Source of the DNA: Magnolia sinica
Lineage: Eukaryota; Streptophyta; Magnoliopsida; Magnoliales; Magnoliaceae
Reading direction: 5' to 3'
NCBI RefSeq assembly: GCF_029962835.1
Contig: NC_080583.1
Location: forward strand, 53,547,658-53,611,657
Length of the DNA: 64,000 nt
Of this stretch, positions 46,956 through 58,434 are shown in pieces. Both the position numbers and the translations under genes were made by a program. The notes under the pieces are model-generated. The model saw only the letters and a list, made by a program, of their open reading frames with translations. It ran no database searches and was not told the DNA's origin. Position 1 is the first letter of the stretch; each line of letters begins with the position of its first letter.

Positions 46956-47589
46956 CTAAATGGTAGGGCTAGGTCATCAACCAAAATGCAATTTAATCGA
47001 ACGTTCCTAATCAATGGGAATAAATTCATTGGATTAATTAGGACCATTAACTATTTATCACCTGACCGTCCACAAATTTCAACCAACAAGCCGGTTAAGA
47101 TATCAAATCAATGTAATTTTGATTCACAAGCTATCCATGTCAGCACCCAAATTCCAGATCTTCGATTCCTTAGTACATGCGTATCAATCATCACATTCAA
47201 AGTATTTTTCTCAAAGTCGAAACCATCCATAGGGGCTGAAATTTACTGCTATAGGCGATTGAATTTTACTTTGATGTTGATAGCCAAAGATCGTTTGATT
47301 CATACAAGCTTTTCACTTGAATGATTGGACCCTTCCCTGTACACTTGGAGAGGAGGCCACCGCTCAGATACGAGGGAGATCAGTGGACCCCCTAGCCTCT
47401 GTCTATCTAATTGCATCCTCATCCACATCCCCATCGACGGTCCAATGGAGGGTTCACGAACGAGCAGGACCAGCCATATTGTGATAATTCACAAAACACC
47501 ATCTTGAATTAAAATCGACAGCTCCTTGATGTGACCCTTCATCAAAGTGGGGAAGACTTCGATGGACGCGGTTTGGCCAGTCACGCTGC

Positions 47590-47759
47590 TAGTAGCCACC
47601 TAAATACTGATAGGTGCTCTGTGGCCCCAACATCATGTATCTGTTTTATCTACGCAGTCCGTCCATTTTTTCAATATCATTTTAGAGCTTTATCTCAAAA
47701 ATTTAGCAGATCGAAATCTCAGGTGGACCACCCATAGGAAAACAGTAATGATTGAATGT
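47590..47759. repeat. Left arm of a foldback MITE-like repeat, cut by a gypsy insertion
   Basis: GATAGGTGCTCTGTGGCCCC, AAATCTCAGGTGGACCAC and AGGAAAACAGTAATGATTGA align with the left arm at 16251-16395 at perhaps 75% identity. It stops at 47759, where the LTR of the chromovirus-type element begins. The right arm is not found on the other side. Confidence 0.6.
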
Positions 47760-48110
47760 TGACGCAAGGACGAACGTGATAAGGTTGATCACAATTTTCC
47801 TCAAGGATAACTACTTCGAATCCATGAAGCATCTTGTAATCCACATAGAGACTTCTCGAATCCACGAGGAAAAAAAATAAGAATATAGAAATAATATTCT
47901 ACAAAATTAGTAAATTGATTGATGAATGAATAAAAGAGTTTACACCCCATTAAATAGGGATACTAAGCCATGAAAAAGTTTCAGAAACAACAACTCCTAC
48001 AAATCGCAACTTATTATAAATAGTAAACTTACTATTTATAGACGGTTGTGATGTCTACTTGTGTGCATGGTTTTCAGCCAAAATAGTAAGTGTCGTATTT
48101 GGCTGCACCA
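47760..48110 (-). repeat. 3' LTR of Gypsy 3
   Basis: On the minus strand it starts TGGTGCAGCC after a purine-rich tract (AAAGTTAGGGGAAC) and ends CTTGCGTCA. It aligns with 52959-53250. The bases left of it are AATGT; the other flank cannot be compared. Confidence 0.78.
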
Positions 48111-48130
48111 TAATGTTCCCCTAACTTTTC
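48111..48130 (-). other. Polypurine tract of Gypsy 3
   Basis: Minus-strand purine-rich run, AAAGTTAGGGGAACA, directly before the 3' LTR. Confidence 0.6.
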
Positions 48131-48529
48131 TAAGAACTTTTCATGTTGGGCGCTACTCCTAAAGCCTAATGGATGAAGAATTAAAATCAAACTAAAATTT
48201 ACTATAAATAGTAAAAACATAATTAAAACAAGGATTCGTCCATCGATCTAGTGGTATTTCACAAATCTGGCATGCATAACCTGGTTTAGTGGGGTTGGGT
48301 GGCTAAAGTAGCTCGTCCTATCCCAAAATCATATATGGTACGTCCGATAGCTCATTCTGGTTTACGAGATATATCTGCTTGAAGTTCTAACGGTCCGAAT
48401 CACCTCGGTCTTTGATCGAACTTTTTCTGGTCCATCTGGGCCATGAAACTATCCACGACCCACTCTACATCGATCCACTCTGCTTTAAAAGAACTCTTCC
48501 TTGAGATCTCATCCTGCTTTGGTTTATGA

Positions 48530-49500
48530 TACTTGGTCAAGTCCGCGGAGTTGAAAGTATGCAAATCATCATGTCATCTGGAAGATCAACAATGTAACCA
48601 TCGTCATTGATCTTTCGGAGGATCGGTAAGGGTCTAATCTTTTTATTCCTCGATTTGTTGTATGTCCCAGTCAGAAACCTCTTATTGTGTAGATGGACTA
48701 TAATGTGGTCATCCACCTCGAACACCTTTTGTCGTCAATGCTTGTCGGCTTGCTCATTGTACTTTTCATTCGAGGCATGTAACTTAGTTTGTACCTTCAC
48801 ATGAATGCTCATGATCCTGTCTGCCATATATTCTTCTCTAATGCTCATACTTGGGAGCTTGGGTAGAAGGACCAAGTCAAGTGTGCGGCGAGACACTCGA
48901 CCATAAATAATCTAGAACGGAGATTTCCCTGTTAAGCGGTTTACCATGTTGTTGAATGCAAACTCTGCCTGACACAAGGCCAAATCCACTACTTAAAATT
49001 TTCACCTGAAATACATCGAAGGAGGTTTTCCAATATGCTATTCACAACTTCGATATGCCCATTAGTCTGTGGGTGGTAGGCATTTCTGAATTGAAGTTGG
49101 GTATCAAATCGAGTCTATAAAATCCACTAAAAGTGACTAATGAACTTCATATCACAGCCAGAAGTGATAGTCTTGGGAACCTCACATAGCCGTATGACCT
49201 CTTTGAAGAATAAGTTCGCCACATGTGTCCCATCGAGGGTCTTTTTACATGGGATAAAGTAAGTCATCTTTGAGAAATGATCACAAAGTCAATAGATAAA
49301 TCCTCCCAGGGGCCGTCAAGCACTAGTAACAAGATATATAGGCCTATATTATGAGACTGTCCCTTAGAGGTTTGACAAACATGACAATGTTGTACTGTTT
49401 TTCCCACATCACGTACCAACTATGGCCAGTAATACCGTTCCTCCACAAGATCTTGTGACTTGTCTCGCCCAAGGTGTCCTTCAAGGCTACTTTCATGTAG
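48530..49500 (-). pseudogene. Gypsy 3 integrase region
   Basis: The integrase end carries the GPY/F-like module typical of chromoviruses (VHLHNKRFLTGTYNK, ILRKINDDGYIVDLPDDM, near 48540-48720). Upstream on the minus strand, remnants of the core and the zinc motif are recognisable near 48900-49450. It would join element DNA to the chromosome. The region is decayed. Confidence 0.72.
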
Positions 49501-49699
49501 CTTTTGAATAATCTGCTTCCTCAGAGAACTTTTGGAGATGGACAATCAATTCCCTTTGAAGAAGGAACTATATTATATGTGAAGGTCATTAGGATGACCT
49601 TCTTGGCACTTCAACCATACATCCTTGAAGTCCGCATTCTCAGCATACAACTCCTTAAGACAGTCGAAGCCGACTACCTCATTGTTCGTTGTAATAAGT

Positions 49700-50950
49700 A
49701 GTGATGCACGGAGGCTAAGTGCATCAACCACCTTGTTCTGCTACCCTGACTTGTGCTTCAAAATGAATGTGAATTCCTATAAAAATGAAACCCATCTACC
49801 ATCCATACGATTCATGTTAGCCTGACTATTAATAAATTTTAATGCTTGATGGTTAGTATACAGAATAAACTCTCTTTGAATCAGATAATGCTGCCAATGT
49901 CGCAATGTCTGAACAACTATGTATAGCTTAAGCTCATATGTTGAGCACTTCTTTCGGGCTTCACTGAGCTTCTCTCTGTAGAAGGCTACTGGTCTGTTTT
50001 CCTGTCATAATACCGCTCTAATTTCGACAAATGAGGCGTCATACTCAACCTCAAATAGATTGTTGAAACTAGGAAGAACCAAGACTGGTTTTGTGGACAA
50101 CCGAGGCTTGATTTTAACAAAGCATTTATCAGCCTCATCAGTCCACTGAAACAGCCCCTTTTTCATGCAATCCATGATTGGTGACTGGATGGTGCTAAAA
50201 TTCTTCATGAACTGACAATAAAATGTCACCAATCCGTGAAAACTCCGTACCTCATGGATGTTTGTTGGAACTGGTCATTCCCTGATAGCTTTCACTTTTT
50301 CGTCATCCACTGGGATGCCCGTGGACGTCACCACAAAGCCCAAAAACAAAAGGTTATCGTCAGAAAGCTATGCTTTTTTAAATTGATATACAACTTGCTT
50401 TCGATGAGCACTTGAAGGACTTCCCTAAGATGTTCAATATGGCTTTCTTTGTCCTGACTCTATATCAGGATGCCATCAAAGTAGACTATAATGAACCGCC
50501 CAATGAATGGCTTCATAACTTAGTTCATCAACCTCATTAATGTATTAGGCGTGTTCGAAAGACCGAAAGGCATGACCATCCATTCATACAACCCTTCTTT
50601 GGTCTTAAAGTTGCTTTCCACTCATCACCCGACCATACTTGAATTTGATGGTAGTCGCTCCTTAAGTCTAATTTAGAAAATAATTTTGTACCCTTAAGTA
50701 TATCTAACATGCCGTCCAGTCGTGGTATGGGAAATCTATATTTTATAGTAATCTTATTGATAGCTCAGCTGTCGACACACATGCGATAACTCCCAGCTTT
50801 TTTTTTGGTTAATAGGGCTAGTACAGTGCATGGACTCATGCTTTCTTGAATAAGACCCTTACGAATTAGTTCCTCCACTTGTCCATACAGAATATCGTGC
50901 TCCTTCGAACTCATCTGATAGTGAGGACGATTGGGTAAATTGGACTTAAG
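49700..50950 (-). pseudogene. Gypsy 3 reverse transcriptase and RNase H region
   Basis: A clear block, [20 protein letters not shown] and [18 protein letters not shown], followed by LFEVEYDAS (50000-50230), marks the tether and the start of RNase H. The reverse transcriptase core lies upstream on the minus strand (to about 50900). The wording matches plant chromovirus pol proteins. The region is broken. Confidence 0.8.
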
Positions 50951-51089
50951 GATAAGGTTGATATGGTGTTGAATATCTCACATGAGAGGCAACCCATCAT
51001 GAAGTTCATTAGGTCAAATTTCTTTGAATTCATATAATAAGGGCTTTAGTTTCTCAGGGATAAGGGTAGGCTTAGGTCCTTCTCCTTTT

Positions 51090-52900
51090 ACGATTAATGC
51101 ATAGGCCTATCCGTTTCTTTAGATTCTTCTATGAAGTCTCGTATGGTTAAGAGAGAATGACCCTCCACTTTAGAAGTCTCGGGAGGTTCCTCTGGATCCA
51201 TAGGGGCTAATATGGTTTTTTTTACTATCCATAATGAAATTATACATGTTAACTCGCCCTCTATGAGTGACGTTACAATCGGATTGCCATAGTCGACCAA
51301 GTAGTATGTGACAGGCTTCCATGTCAACTATATCGCATACTACTTCATCTTTATGATATTTACCAATCGAGAAAGATATATTGCACTATTCAGTTACCTT
51401 TATCTCGTTGACCTTCTTATTCCAACCGATCATATGTATGGAGGGATGATGCTCTATCTTTAATTATAATTTTTTCACCATGACCTTGGAGATGATGTTC
51501 TCACTACTCCCATTGTCGATGATCATATTACTAATCTTTCGATTCACCGTACACCTAGTTCAGAATATGTTATGTCATTATGGGTGTACTTCTCTCCTTG
51601 GCAAATATAACATTCACCTCACAACGAGCGACTCAACATGATCTTGTAGAACCCAACCTGTCTCATCTGTCTCGTCCTTTGTAGCGTGCTCCATTTCCTC
51701 AACATATGGGTCTTCATTGGCATTTTCAGAACTACCTTCATTGATGGCGAGGTTTGCCACTTGTCGCTGTGAACGAGTATTTGATAGGTGACCTAGTTGG
51801 CCACAATAATAGCAATTGTTCGGCCTTAGCCGAACATAAGGATTATGAATCCTACTCGGGCCCGCTGTTGTAGGTGCTACACGTTGAGACTTAGATGGAC
51901 CACTCCCCGTGTCATGATTTACGGTTGCAGGAGGTTGATGACATCCTCCTATTGGTTCTTTTCATTATGCCAGCACTATATCCAATGTGGGACTCGTTAT
52001 GGGGCGTCAAGTTGAAGGATAAGGCCGATTAGGGATTCTTGAAAGATGTGTTTCTGCCCTACCTACCGAATAAACCGTTTCATCCACGGTCCAGACTGGG
52101 TGCATCTGAACTCGGTCCTGAATCGCTGATAGCAACCCACCTATAAATTGTGCCACCTTCTGTGATTCAGTTTCTGACAGATCGTTCATGTTGCCAACAA
52201 CTGGAATTCGTCGATGTAATTTATGACAATTCAATTCTCCTCTCGGCAATTTTGGTATTGCTGGAACAATACCTACTCATAATCATTAGGGAGGAATCGT
52301 GATTGAAGAAGGTGTCTCATTCATGGCCATGATGAGATGGGCGCCTTGTTCTATCGGACACGTGAGAGTTGTAATTGCTCCCACTATGAAGAAGCGTCAA
52401 ATTTTAACTTAAACGCTACTAATTTCACATTTTTATGCTCTGACACGTCCATGTAATCAAAATATCTTTCTACTTCGGCTAACTAGTCGAGGAAATCTTC
52501 TATACGTAATAAACTATTGAAACTAGGAAGTTCGACCTTACCTCGATAGTCTCTTTCAGCATGATCTAGACGATCACCTCCATGGATTGGTCATCGAGCA
52601 AACCCTTCATCAAGGTCCTCAATGCTAGAGCTCGAATTATATAGTGTAGCCCTATGATTCACCACTGGTAGTGCTCTACAAAAATTGGGCATAACTGTAG
52701 TGCTTTACGAAGTTAGGGTTGTGCAGCACAGCAACCACAACTAGTTGAGCATCGCCTTGAGCTCTGAGTGGAATCAGCTTATCTGCAAGATGGTTGAGGG
52801 TATCCTGCAGCCCTTACATGGTCAACTAACTCTCTTGGTGGAAAGCTTCCATCCTTTTCGAAAGATAATGTACCCCTGGATCACCGTCCACAGGATTTTA
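51090..52900 (-). pseudogene. Gypsy 3 gag and protease region
   Basis: Gag is seen near 52000-52250 (SETESQKVAQFIGGL, AIQDRVQMHPVWTVDE), with a zinc knuckle near 51800 (minus strand, Cys-Tyr-Tyr-Cys-Gly-Gln-Leu-Gly-His). Protease and its linker lie at about 51090-51600. These fit chromovirus proteins. The region is broken. Confidence 0.75.
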
Positions 52901-52941
52901 ATCCATACCTTCGTTATTTGTCATCGGTCTAAAGGGAGTCC

Positions 52942-52955
52942 TTGCTTTGATACCA
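52942..52955 (-). other. Primer binding site of Gypsy 3, tRNA-iMet type
   Basis: The minus strand reads TGGTATCAAAGCAA, close to the complement of the initiator tRNA-Met 3' end (TGGTATCAGAGC). It lies two bases from the LTR end. Confidence 0.85.
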
Positions 52956-52958
52956 ATT

Positions 52959-53250
52959 GACGTAGGGATGAATGTGATGAGGTCGGTCACTATCTTCCTC
53001 AAGTATAACTACTTTGAATCCACGAAGCTTCTTTGGACTCCTCAAATCCAAGAGGAAAAAGCAAGAAAATAGAAATAATATTCTAGAAAACTCAAAAATT
53101 AATTGATGAATGAATAAACAAGTTTAGACCCCTTTAAATAGGGATACTAAGCCATGAAAGAAGTTTTGGAATTAAACTACGACCGAAACTCTTAGAAATC
53201 GTGACTTACTATAAATAATAAACTTAGTATTTATATACGGTCGTATATAA
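52959..53250 (-). repeat. 5' LTR of Gypsy 3, outer part not seen
   Basis: Aligns with the LTR at 47760-48110 from its inner end outwards until about 53246, where the second copy of the duplicated block begins shortly after. Confidence 0.75.
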
Positions 53251-53883
53251 ATACAGAAGTGCTGTGTTTTCTCTCTTAATAAGTTAATACTACATCGGGC
53301 CGTCCATAGCATAGCATCATTCTGAACGGTTTGGATGAAAAGTAGTATCAAAACTAGCTATTTGCAGTCCAACGCTGCAAAAGGCCATGTCGGAGCCTGA
53401 CGTGTCTCTGTCATCCTATTTCTCGATTAAAAGATTTGTTATGAAAAAGACATATTACCTTCTTTTTTTTCGCGCAGTAATTGAAAATTTGCTTTTGTCA
53501 CTGTAAGTTAAGTCATTTTCATTTGTTTATGTATCCATGGTAAGGGAGGAGACTGAATAGTACAGGCACGTGAAGCTGTCGATGGAAGGTGCTGTGTGAT
53601 CTTTTATTTATTTAATGCAAATCTTTTGTCGTATTTTCTATTTTATCAAACTGTAATACTTTTGTCAAGTTTACGATTGTGTTTTCCCACTCGTTGTAAC
53701 GTCCTAGTCAGCCCATAAATCCAATTATATATATATATGGTGAGGAAAATAAAATTTAAATTTATTGGGACTTTTAACATGACACGATTGAGATACCCTG
53801 ACATTTCAGAAAATTTAGAACATTATATGCTCGGTTAACATTATATGCCCAGTTACCTGACACGAGCGATAGTATATTGTAAG

Positions 53884-54900
53884 TGTAAGTGCTATTATAT
53901 TAAGTACACATAGGTTGTAAAATTTTATAAGACAAAAGTACTTCGGGGTCATCATAAGTATGAAATCACAACTAATTTACATGGTTTATGATCAACTCAA
54001 GATTGGCTTAAGATCAATTAAAGATGGACTTATGATTAAGTCAAGATTGACACAATGCAGGTGGTATAACCTTACAAAGACCTTAGGATTAGGTACTTTA
54101 AAAAAATTTCTATCTTAGGTTTCTATAAGTGTTTTTGTTATGGAATTCAGTCAGCCTAAATTCTAGTTCGCCCAATCTAACTTCCTCGGCCAGTCCAACT
54201 CCAAGCCTGAGCAAAATAATAACTTTTGTTGAAAATTCGGCTAGTCTAAGCTTGAAATTCGGCTAGCCCGAGAAAGTTCAGGTGAAATTTCAGTAATTTA
54301 ATCTTTTGAAATTTGTGGAAATTTGGCCAGCCAAATTGTAATGTTCGGCCAACCGAATTTGTCCTTGGGCCAGCCAAAATTTGGATAAATCTTATCTCGC
54401 GCAATCTGAGTGTCGTTGGAATGAATTTGGTGAACTCTGGCTAGTCAAAGTCAATCTTAGGCTAGCCGAAGATTTTTGTGTATAAATTGAAGCTTTCTCT
54501 CATTTCAAATTACAACAAAAATTACTATAATTCTTCTATAAGAAAGAGAGAGAAGCTTAAGTCCTTGGCAAGCTATCTATTGGTATTTATAAATTTAATT
54601 TATAGCTTATTCAATTCCCTTATTTTTAGATCATTTTTATCTTATTATAAGAAGGTAAACTATACTCTTCTTTGAAATATAAAAGAATTGAATCAAGTAA
54701 CATCCAGGTTTTTTATTTATAAAATCTATAAAACCCTATACTCTTTTTATTTGATTGAACACTATGACATCTACGTTTAAGAAAGAAGTCTTACTACAAG
54801 CTTCTGCCACATCTCCAAATCTCCATTTGAAGATAAGTACATTTACTGTATTTCTTTTTAATTTTTTCTAAGATTGCCTGTGAAAATTTTAGTGAGGTTT
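53884..54900 (+). repeat. Sirevirus-like LTR fragment in duplicated block copy 2
   Basis: Counterpart of 19680-20699, with the same TGTAAGTGCT start, CGGCCAGCC-type palindromes and TATA-like TGTATAAATTG near 54479. Confidence 0.72.
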
Positions 54901-55238
54901 TGTTAGGCCTGTGTCCTAGTGACCATTCCGTTCATTAGGATCCCGCAGTTCTCCCGGTTGAATTCCGGTAACCCGGGACCTGTAGATAGCATTTGTGCAC
55001 GATCTTAAATTGTATCTTATGATTTTCAGCTGACTCAACCCGAGACCTGTGCCATTGCGACCACACTGTCGTCATGGTTCTAACGCCACGTCTCTTATGC
55101 CAATCCAATGCTTAGATTGAGAGATTCGGCCCATGCATTGTCTCAGCCATTAATCACTTATTGCGGGACCTGTGGTGTCTCGGTAGAGAAATATCTCTAC
55201 AAGTAATCATGATGGTGAAATCACCCTAGCCTAACTCC
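54901..55238 (+). repeat. Unassigned repeat piece G, copy 2
   Basis: Counterpart of 20700-21036. It starts TGTTAGGCC and lies between the LTR fragment and long-LTR copy F. Confidence 0.45.
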
Positions 55239-57583
55239 TGTTATGCCCCGAACTCGGTAACCGAATTCACAAGGAACCCGATATCCGGTTCTGGCCACAA
55301 CAACCTCCGTAGTACCCTATCTCAGCTCCTCAGGCAGGTTCCAATCCTGGGATCCCATAAGGCAGATTTTCAAAACCAAATAATCATTTCCAATATGAGC
55401 ATACCCAAGATTACAACAAGTATATTTGAGAATAACTAAGACACACATCACAAAATCCACTATGAATTTGAACTTTTACAAGTACAAAGCATAAAAACAA
55501 TACATTTGATAGCAAAAGAAGTAGGAGGAAGATCTACAACACTGGGGAGTCCTCAGCTCAACTCTAATCTAAGCTTTGCCGCTACGATGCTGATCTAGGA
55601 TCACCTGCACACATAAATCGTGTATAAGCTTATAGAAGCTTAGAAGAAGGTGAAGGTGTGTGACAATGGTGCATAGAAGAATAATCAGAGATACAGGAGG
55701 GGAAACATGATCAATGATAATATCATTAGCCTTACTGAGGCTTAACATAAATACAATGCAATGAGTACTGGGCGCCTTACCAAGGCGATGCATAAGGGGG
55801 GCTTATATAGCCGATGCGAATGCAATATGATGTGAGGTGATGCCAGTACTCTTATCCAATCCACATATCAAGTATATTTACAATCATAATGAAATCACTG
55901 GGGTCCATTATACTGCTGGATGATTGCCACTCTTTAGACCCACATAGTCAAACAAGCGTAAGAGACCTCACTACCCGCCTATGACAACCAATCATCAACA
56001 AGGCTTGACGGTAGTAGACCCATTTACGAGCTGGTCAAACTCAGCCTAGCAACACCTTCTTACACCAGGCGGGTAATGCCACACCCCTACCCAACTGAGT
56101 ACCCGACAGTAGGAGTCGCGGCTTAACGGTATAAGCCCCTCGTGTACTCGTAGTTTCCACTCGGTCATGACGTTGGGGCAGATCCTTGGTACCATGAAAG
56201 TTTTGAAAAATTTGCCCATGGGTATCCTATGCACCCTATATGCTCAAGTAACATTTTCGGTGTCCACACATACGGCCATCTACAAATGTCCCTATGGAGG
56301 TAAGGCCCGTGGATCATCATGAAATGCGATGCCAATGTATGAGTTACACACATAGATCATGCACTAGCTTTAAGCACTCGATGTGCAAAAGGGGAGAAAC
56401 TCCATCCCTCTATCAAGTCAACCAATGACCACACATAATGCAATTCATTCACGCAAATGATGCATATGGGTCATAATGGTATAGATGTGCTACTCGGTGA
56501 TGATGATGTGAATCATACTCCTCCTTCCCAAGGAGGGACAAGGCCTCGAAACATAGACATGTGTTCTAAAGATAAGTCCTCTAGTGGGGGCCTAATATTT
56601 TAGGGTAGCTCACAAACTAAGATAGTTATAAAGCCCAAGGTGGACCTTTAACCACCTATAGGAATCCTATGGGCTTACTTTAGGATCACCAAGGAGGACA
56701 TCCAACCTCAACTGGGTCCCAAAAGATAGCCCGTTACGCATATAAAGTAAAGTCCAAGGCCCAAGCAATCCATCGCCTAGTGGGCCATACACTAAGCCCA
56801 ATACATAGGCAACATGGTGGGCCCTTAAGCAAGGTTTGGACCCAACCATAAAGATCATGAGTCCAGTAATTGTGGTGGGCCTAATGGGCAGCCCATTATT
56901 TCAACATATGGGTGATCCTTATATTTAAAACAAGTATGTTGGGCCTCACATCTCAGCCTAAGTATGAGATTATTTTAATGGACAAGCAAAGGCCCAACTA
57001 CTTGAGTATTTTGGCCCATAACACCCATTACAATGATATGATAAATATAGGCCCCAAGGGTCCAATGGGCCTATCAAAAATTTCAAGATAATGGAACTAG
57101 GAAAACCCAATAAATAACTAATAAGACTAATCCAATAAAAATCCAATTGGAATGGACCTTAAATATGCACTAATTAAGTCCAAAAATCTAACTATAATGG
57201 GACAATATATGTGTAATATTCTCCCCAAATTTTGTGGACCATGCTGCCCCAATTATGGGCAGCAACCATAGGCCTATTGCTGAAATTCCAGCCCACCCAC
57301 AATCTGGCTTGCTGAAAATTTAAAAATTAATTAATTTATATATTCATTTTAGTTCCTAGTGACCCATATATATCACAGAGGGTCCACCAAATGAAGGGGG
57401 GTAGATTAAACAAATAAATTAGATGGGCCATGCTGCTGGACTGGACGTCCAGCAACAGCTCAATGGGCTAGGCGTCCCATGTGTAGGTAGCTCTATAAGC
57501 CTGGGTATTTGGCCCAAAAACTCATCCAGTGGGCCCCGTTTGGATGCTACTAAAGGGAAGGATGATTACGTCCCCTATGGACC
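55239..57583 (+). repeat. Long-LTR family copy F (first part)
   Basis: Counterpart of the first 2.35 kb of copy C. Starts TGTTATGCCCCGAACTCGG. Interrupted at 57583 by the Sirevirus element. No coding sequence is seen; the short frames are chance. Confidence 0.75.
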
Positions 57584-58059
57584 TGTAAGTGCTATAGTTT
57601 ATATCCCTGTTTGTTGTCAAATTTGTGGTGCCAAAATCACTGTTATGTTATATATAACCTGCTTAAGTGAAGCTCTCTCAAGGATCAACATACATGAACA
57701 AGCTAAGCTCACATCAAGCAAAGCTCTCAAGTACAAGACTCAGGATCTTGAATGAAAGAACTGATCACAAGACAAGACTCTTGAATGCAAGAACTGCTCA
57801 CAAGACTCAAGCTGAAAAGAAAAAGAAAGTACAAGGCAAGACTCAAGCTGAACTCAAGACTCAAGCTGAAACTCAAGCCACTTTCAAGATTGAGCTACTT
57901 CAAGGTTTAATCTACATCAAGACTTCAAGGCTCATTCTTCATGGTCTCTTGTTTCAATGTCCATACTTCATGATTGAGGTTTGTTTGACCATAGGATGAC
58001 CTTAGAAGTAGGTCATTTCGGATACATAAGCCGAATGTTATTTTACATGTGATTGGTCT

Positions 58060-58410
58060 GTTCTTCGACCAGTCTTAGGTTTGCTTCGACTAGTCCTAGA
58101 CTTGCTTCGACCAGTCTAAACATTTCCTGGATCGATCGTAAGTTTGTTACAAATTAGGATAAAATCATTAGCCTTCGACTAGTCACGGAATGCATTCGAC
58201 CGATCGTAGGAACATTGTTTCTGCATCTTCGACCAGTCGTAGAATCTACGACTCGAAGTCCAGCGAAGATATTCAGGACCTACGACCAGTCGAAGACCAG
58301 TCGTAGGAGGGCTACGACCAGTCGTAGAACGGTCTGAGCTTATCCCGCCTAATCTTTCAAATATCTGTTATGGCTTCGACTAGTCGAAGAGCACTCTAGA
58401 CCAGTCGAAG
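58060..58410. repeat. Cluster of CGACYAGTCG palindromes in Sirevirus U3
   Basis: About ten copies of TTCGACCAGTCGTAG-like or TTCGACTAGTCGAA-like words in 350 bp, ending about 16 bases before the TATA box. Each is an exact or near palindrome. The position suggests a cis-regulatory role for element transcription; this is inference. Confidence 0.8.
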
Positions 58411-58425
58411 ACACGATCTTCTCAC

Positions 58426-58434
58426 CTATAAATA
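58426..58434 (+). promoter_or_regulatory. TATA box of the Sirevirus LTR
   Basis: CTATAAATA directly after the palindrome cluster, about 840 bases into the LTR. Confidence 0.6.

Larger units (their letters stand above)
45312..47589. other. Unassigned region with repeat remnants, no gene seen
   Basis: About 2.3 kb. A stretch at about 45445-45620 (AAAACTTTTG, GAAGTTTTCGATAATAGG, GTGTGGATAAAACACGTGG) resembles one arm of a foldback repeat. A (GA)n run lies at 45977-46022. A very AT-rich stretch fills 46240-46560. A block starting GTGATAAGGATTGATTATG near 46032 recurs near 46805. No coding region was recognised. Confidence 0.55.
47760..53250 (-). mobile_element. Compact chromovirus-type Ty3/gypsy element (Gypsy 3), possibly Reina-like
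   Basis: A minus-strand element of about 5.5 kb with short LTRs (47760-48110; 52959 to about 53250), a tRNA-iMet primer site, and gag, protease, reverse transcriptase, RNase H and integrase remnants in gypsy order. Small size, LTRs of about 350 bp, iMet primer and a GTYNK...KINDDGYIVDLPD block near the integrase end fit the chromoviruses, Reina or a near lineage. I could not confirm a chromodomain. The two LTRs differ by roughly 16-18% by eye, so it is old. It is heavily broken, with many changes. Confidence 0.82.
53256..57583 (+). repeat. Duplicated block, copy 2
   Basis: Aligns in direct orientation with 19039-23389, about 34.2 kb away, with the same nested parts in the same order. It stops at 57583, where a copia LTR starts, so its continuation is predicted beyond the right edge of the window. 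The LRR gene itself is not part of it. Confidence 0.92.

Noticed and set aside
16235-47759. The related foldback arms at 16251 and 47590 as sign that the whole LRR gene region was duplicated together with the block at 53256
   Set aside because: The arms match at perhaps 75% while the duplicated block is near 93%, and the DNA around the arms does not match. They are separate copies of a dispersed repeat.
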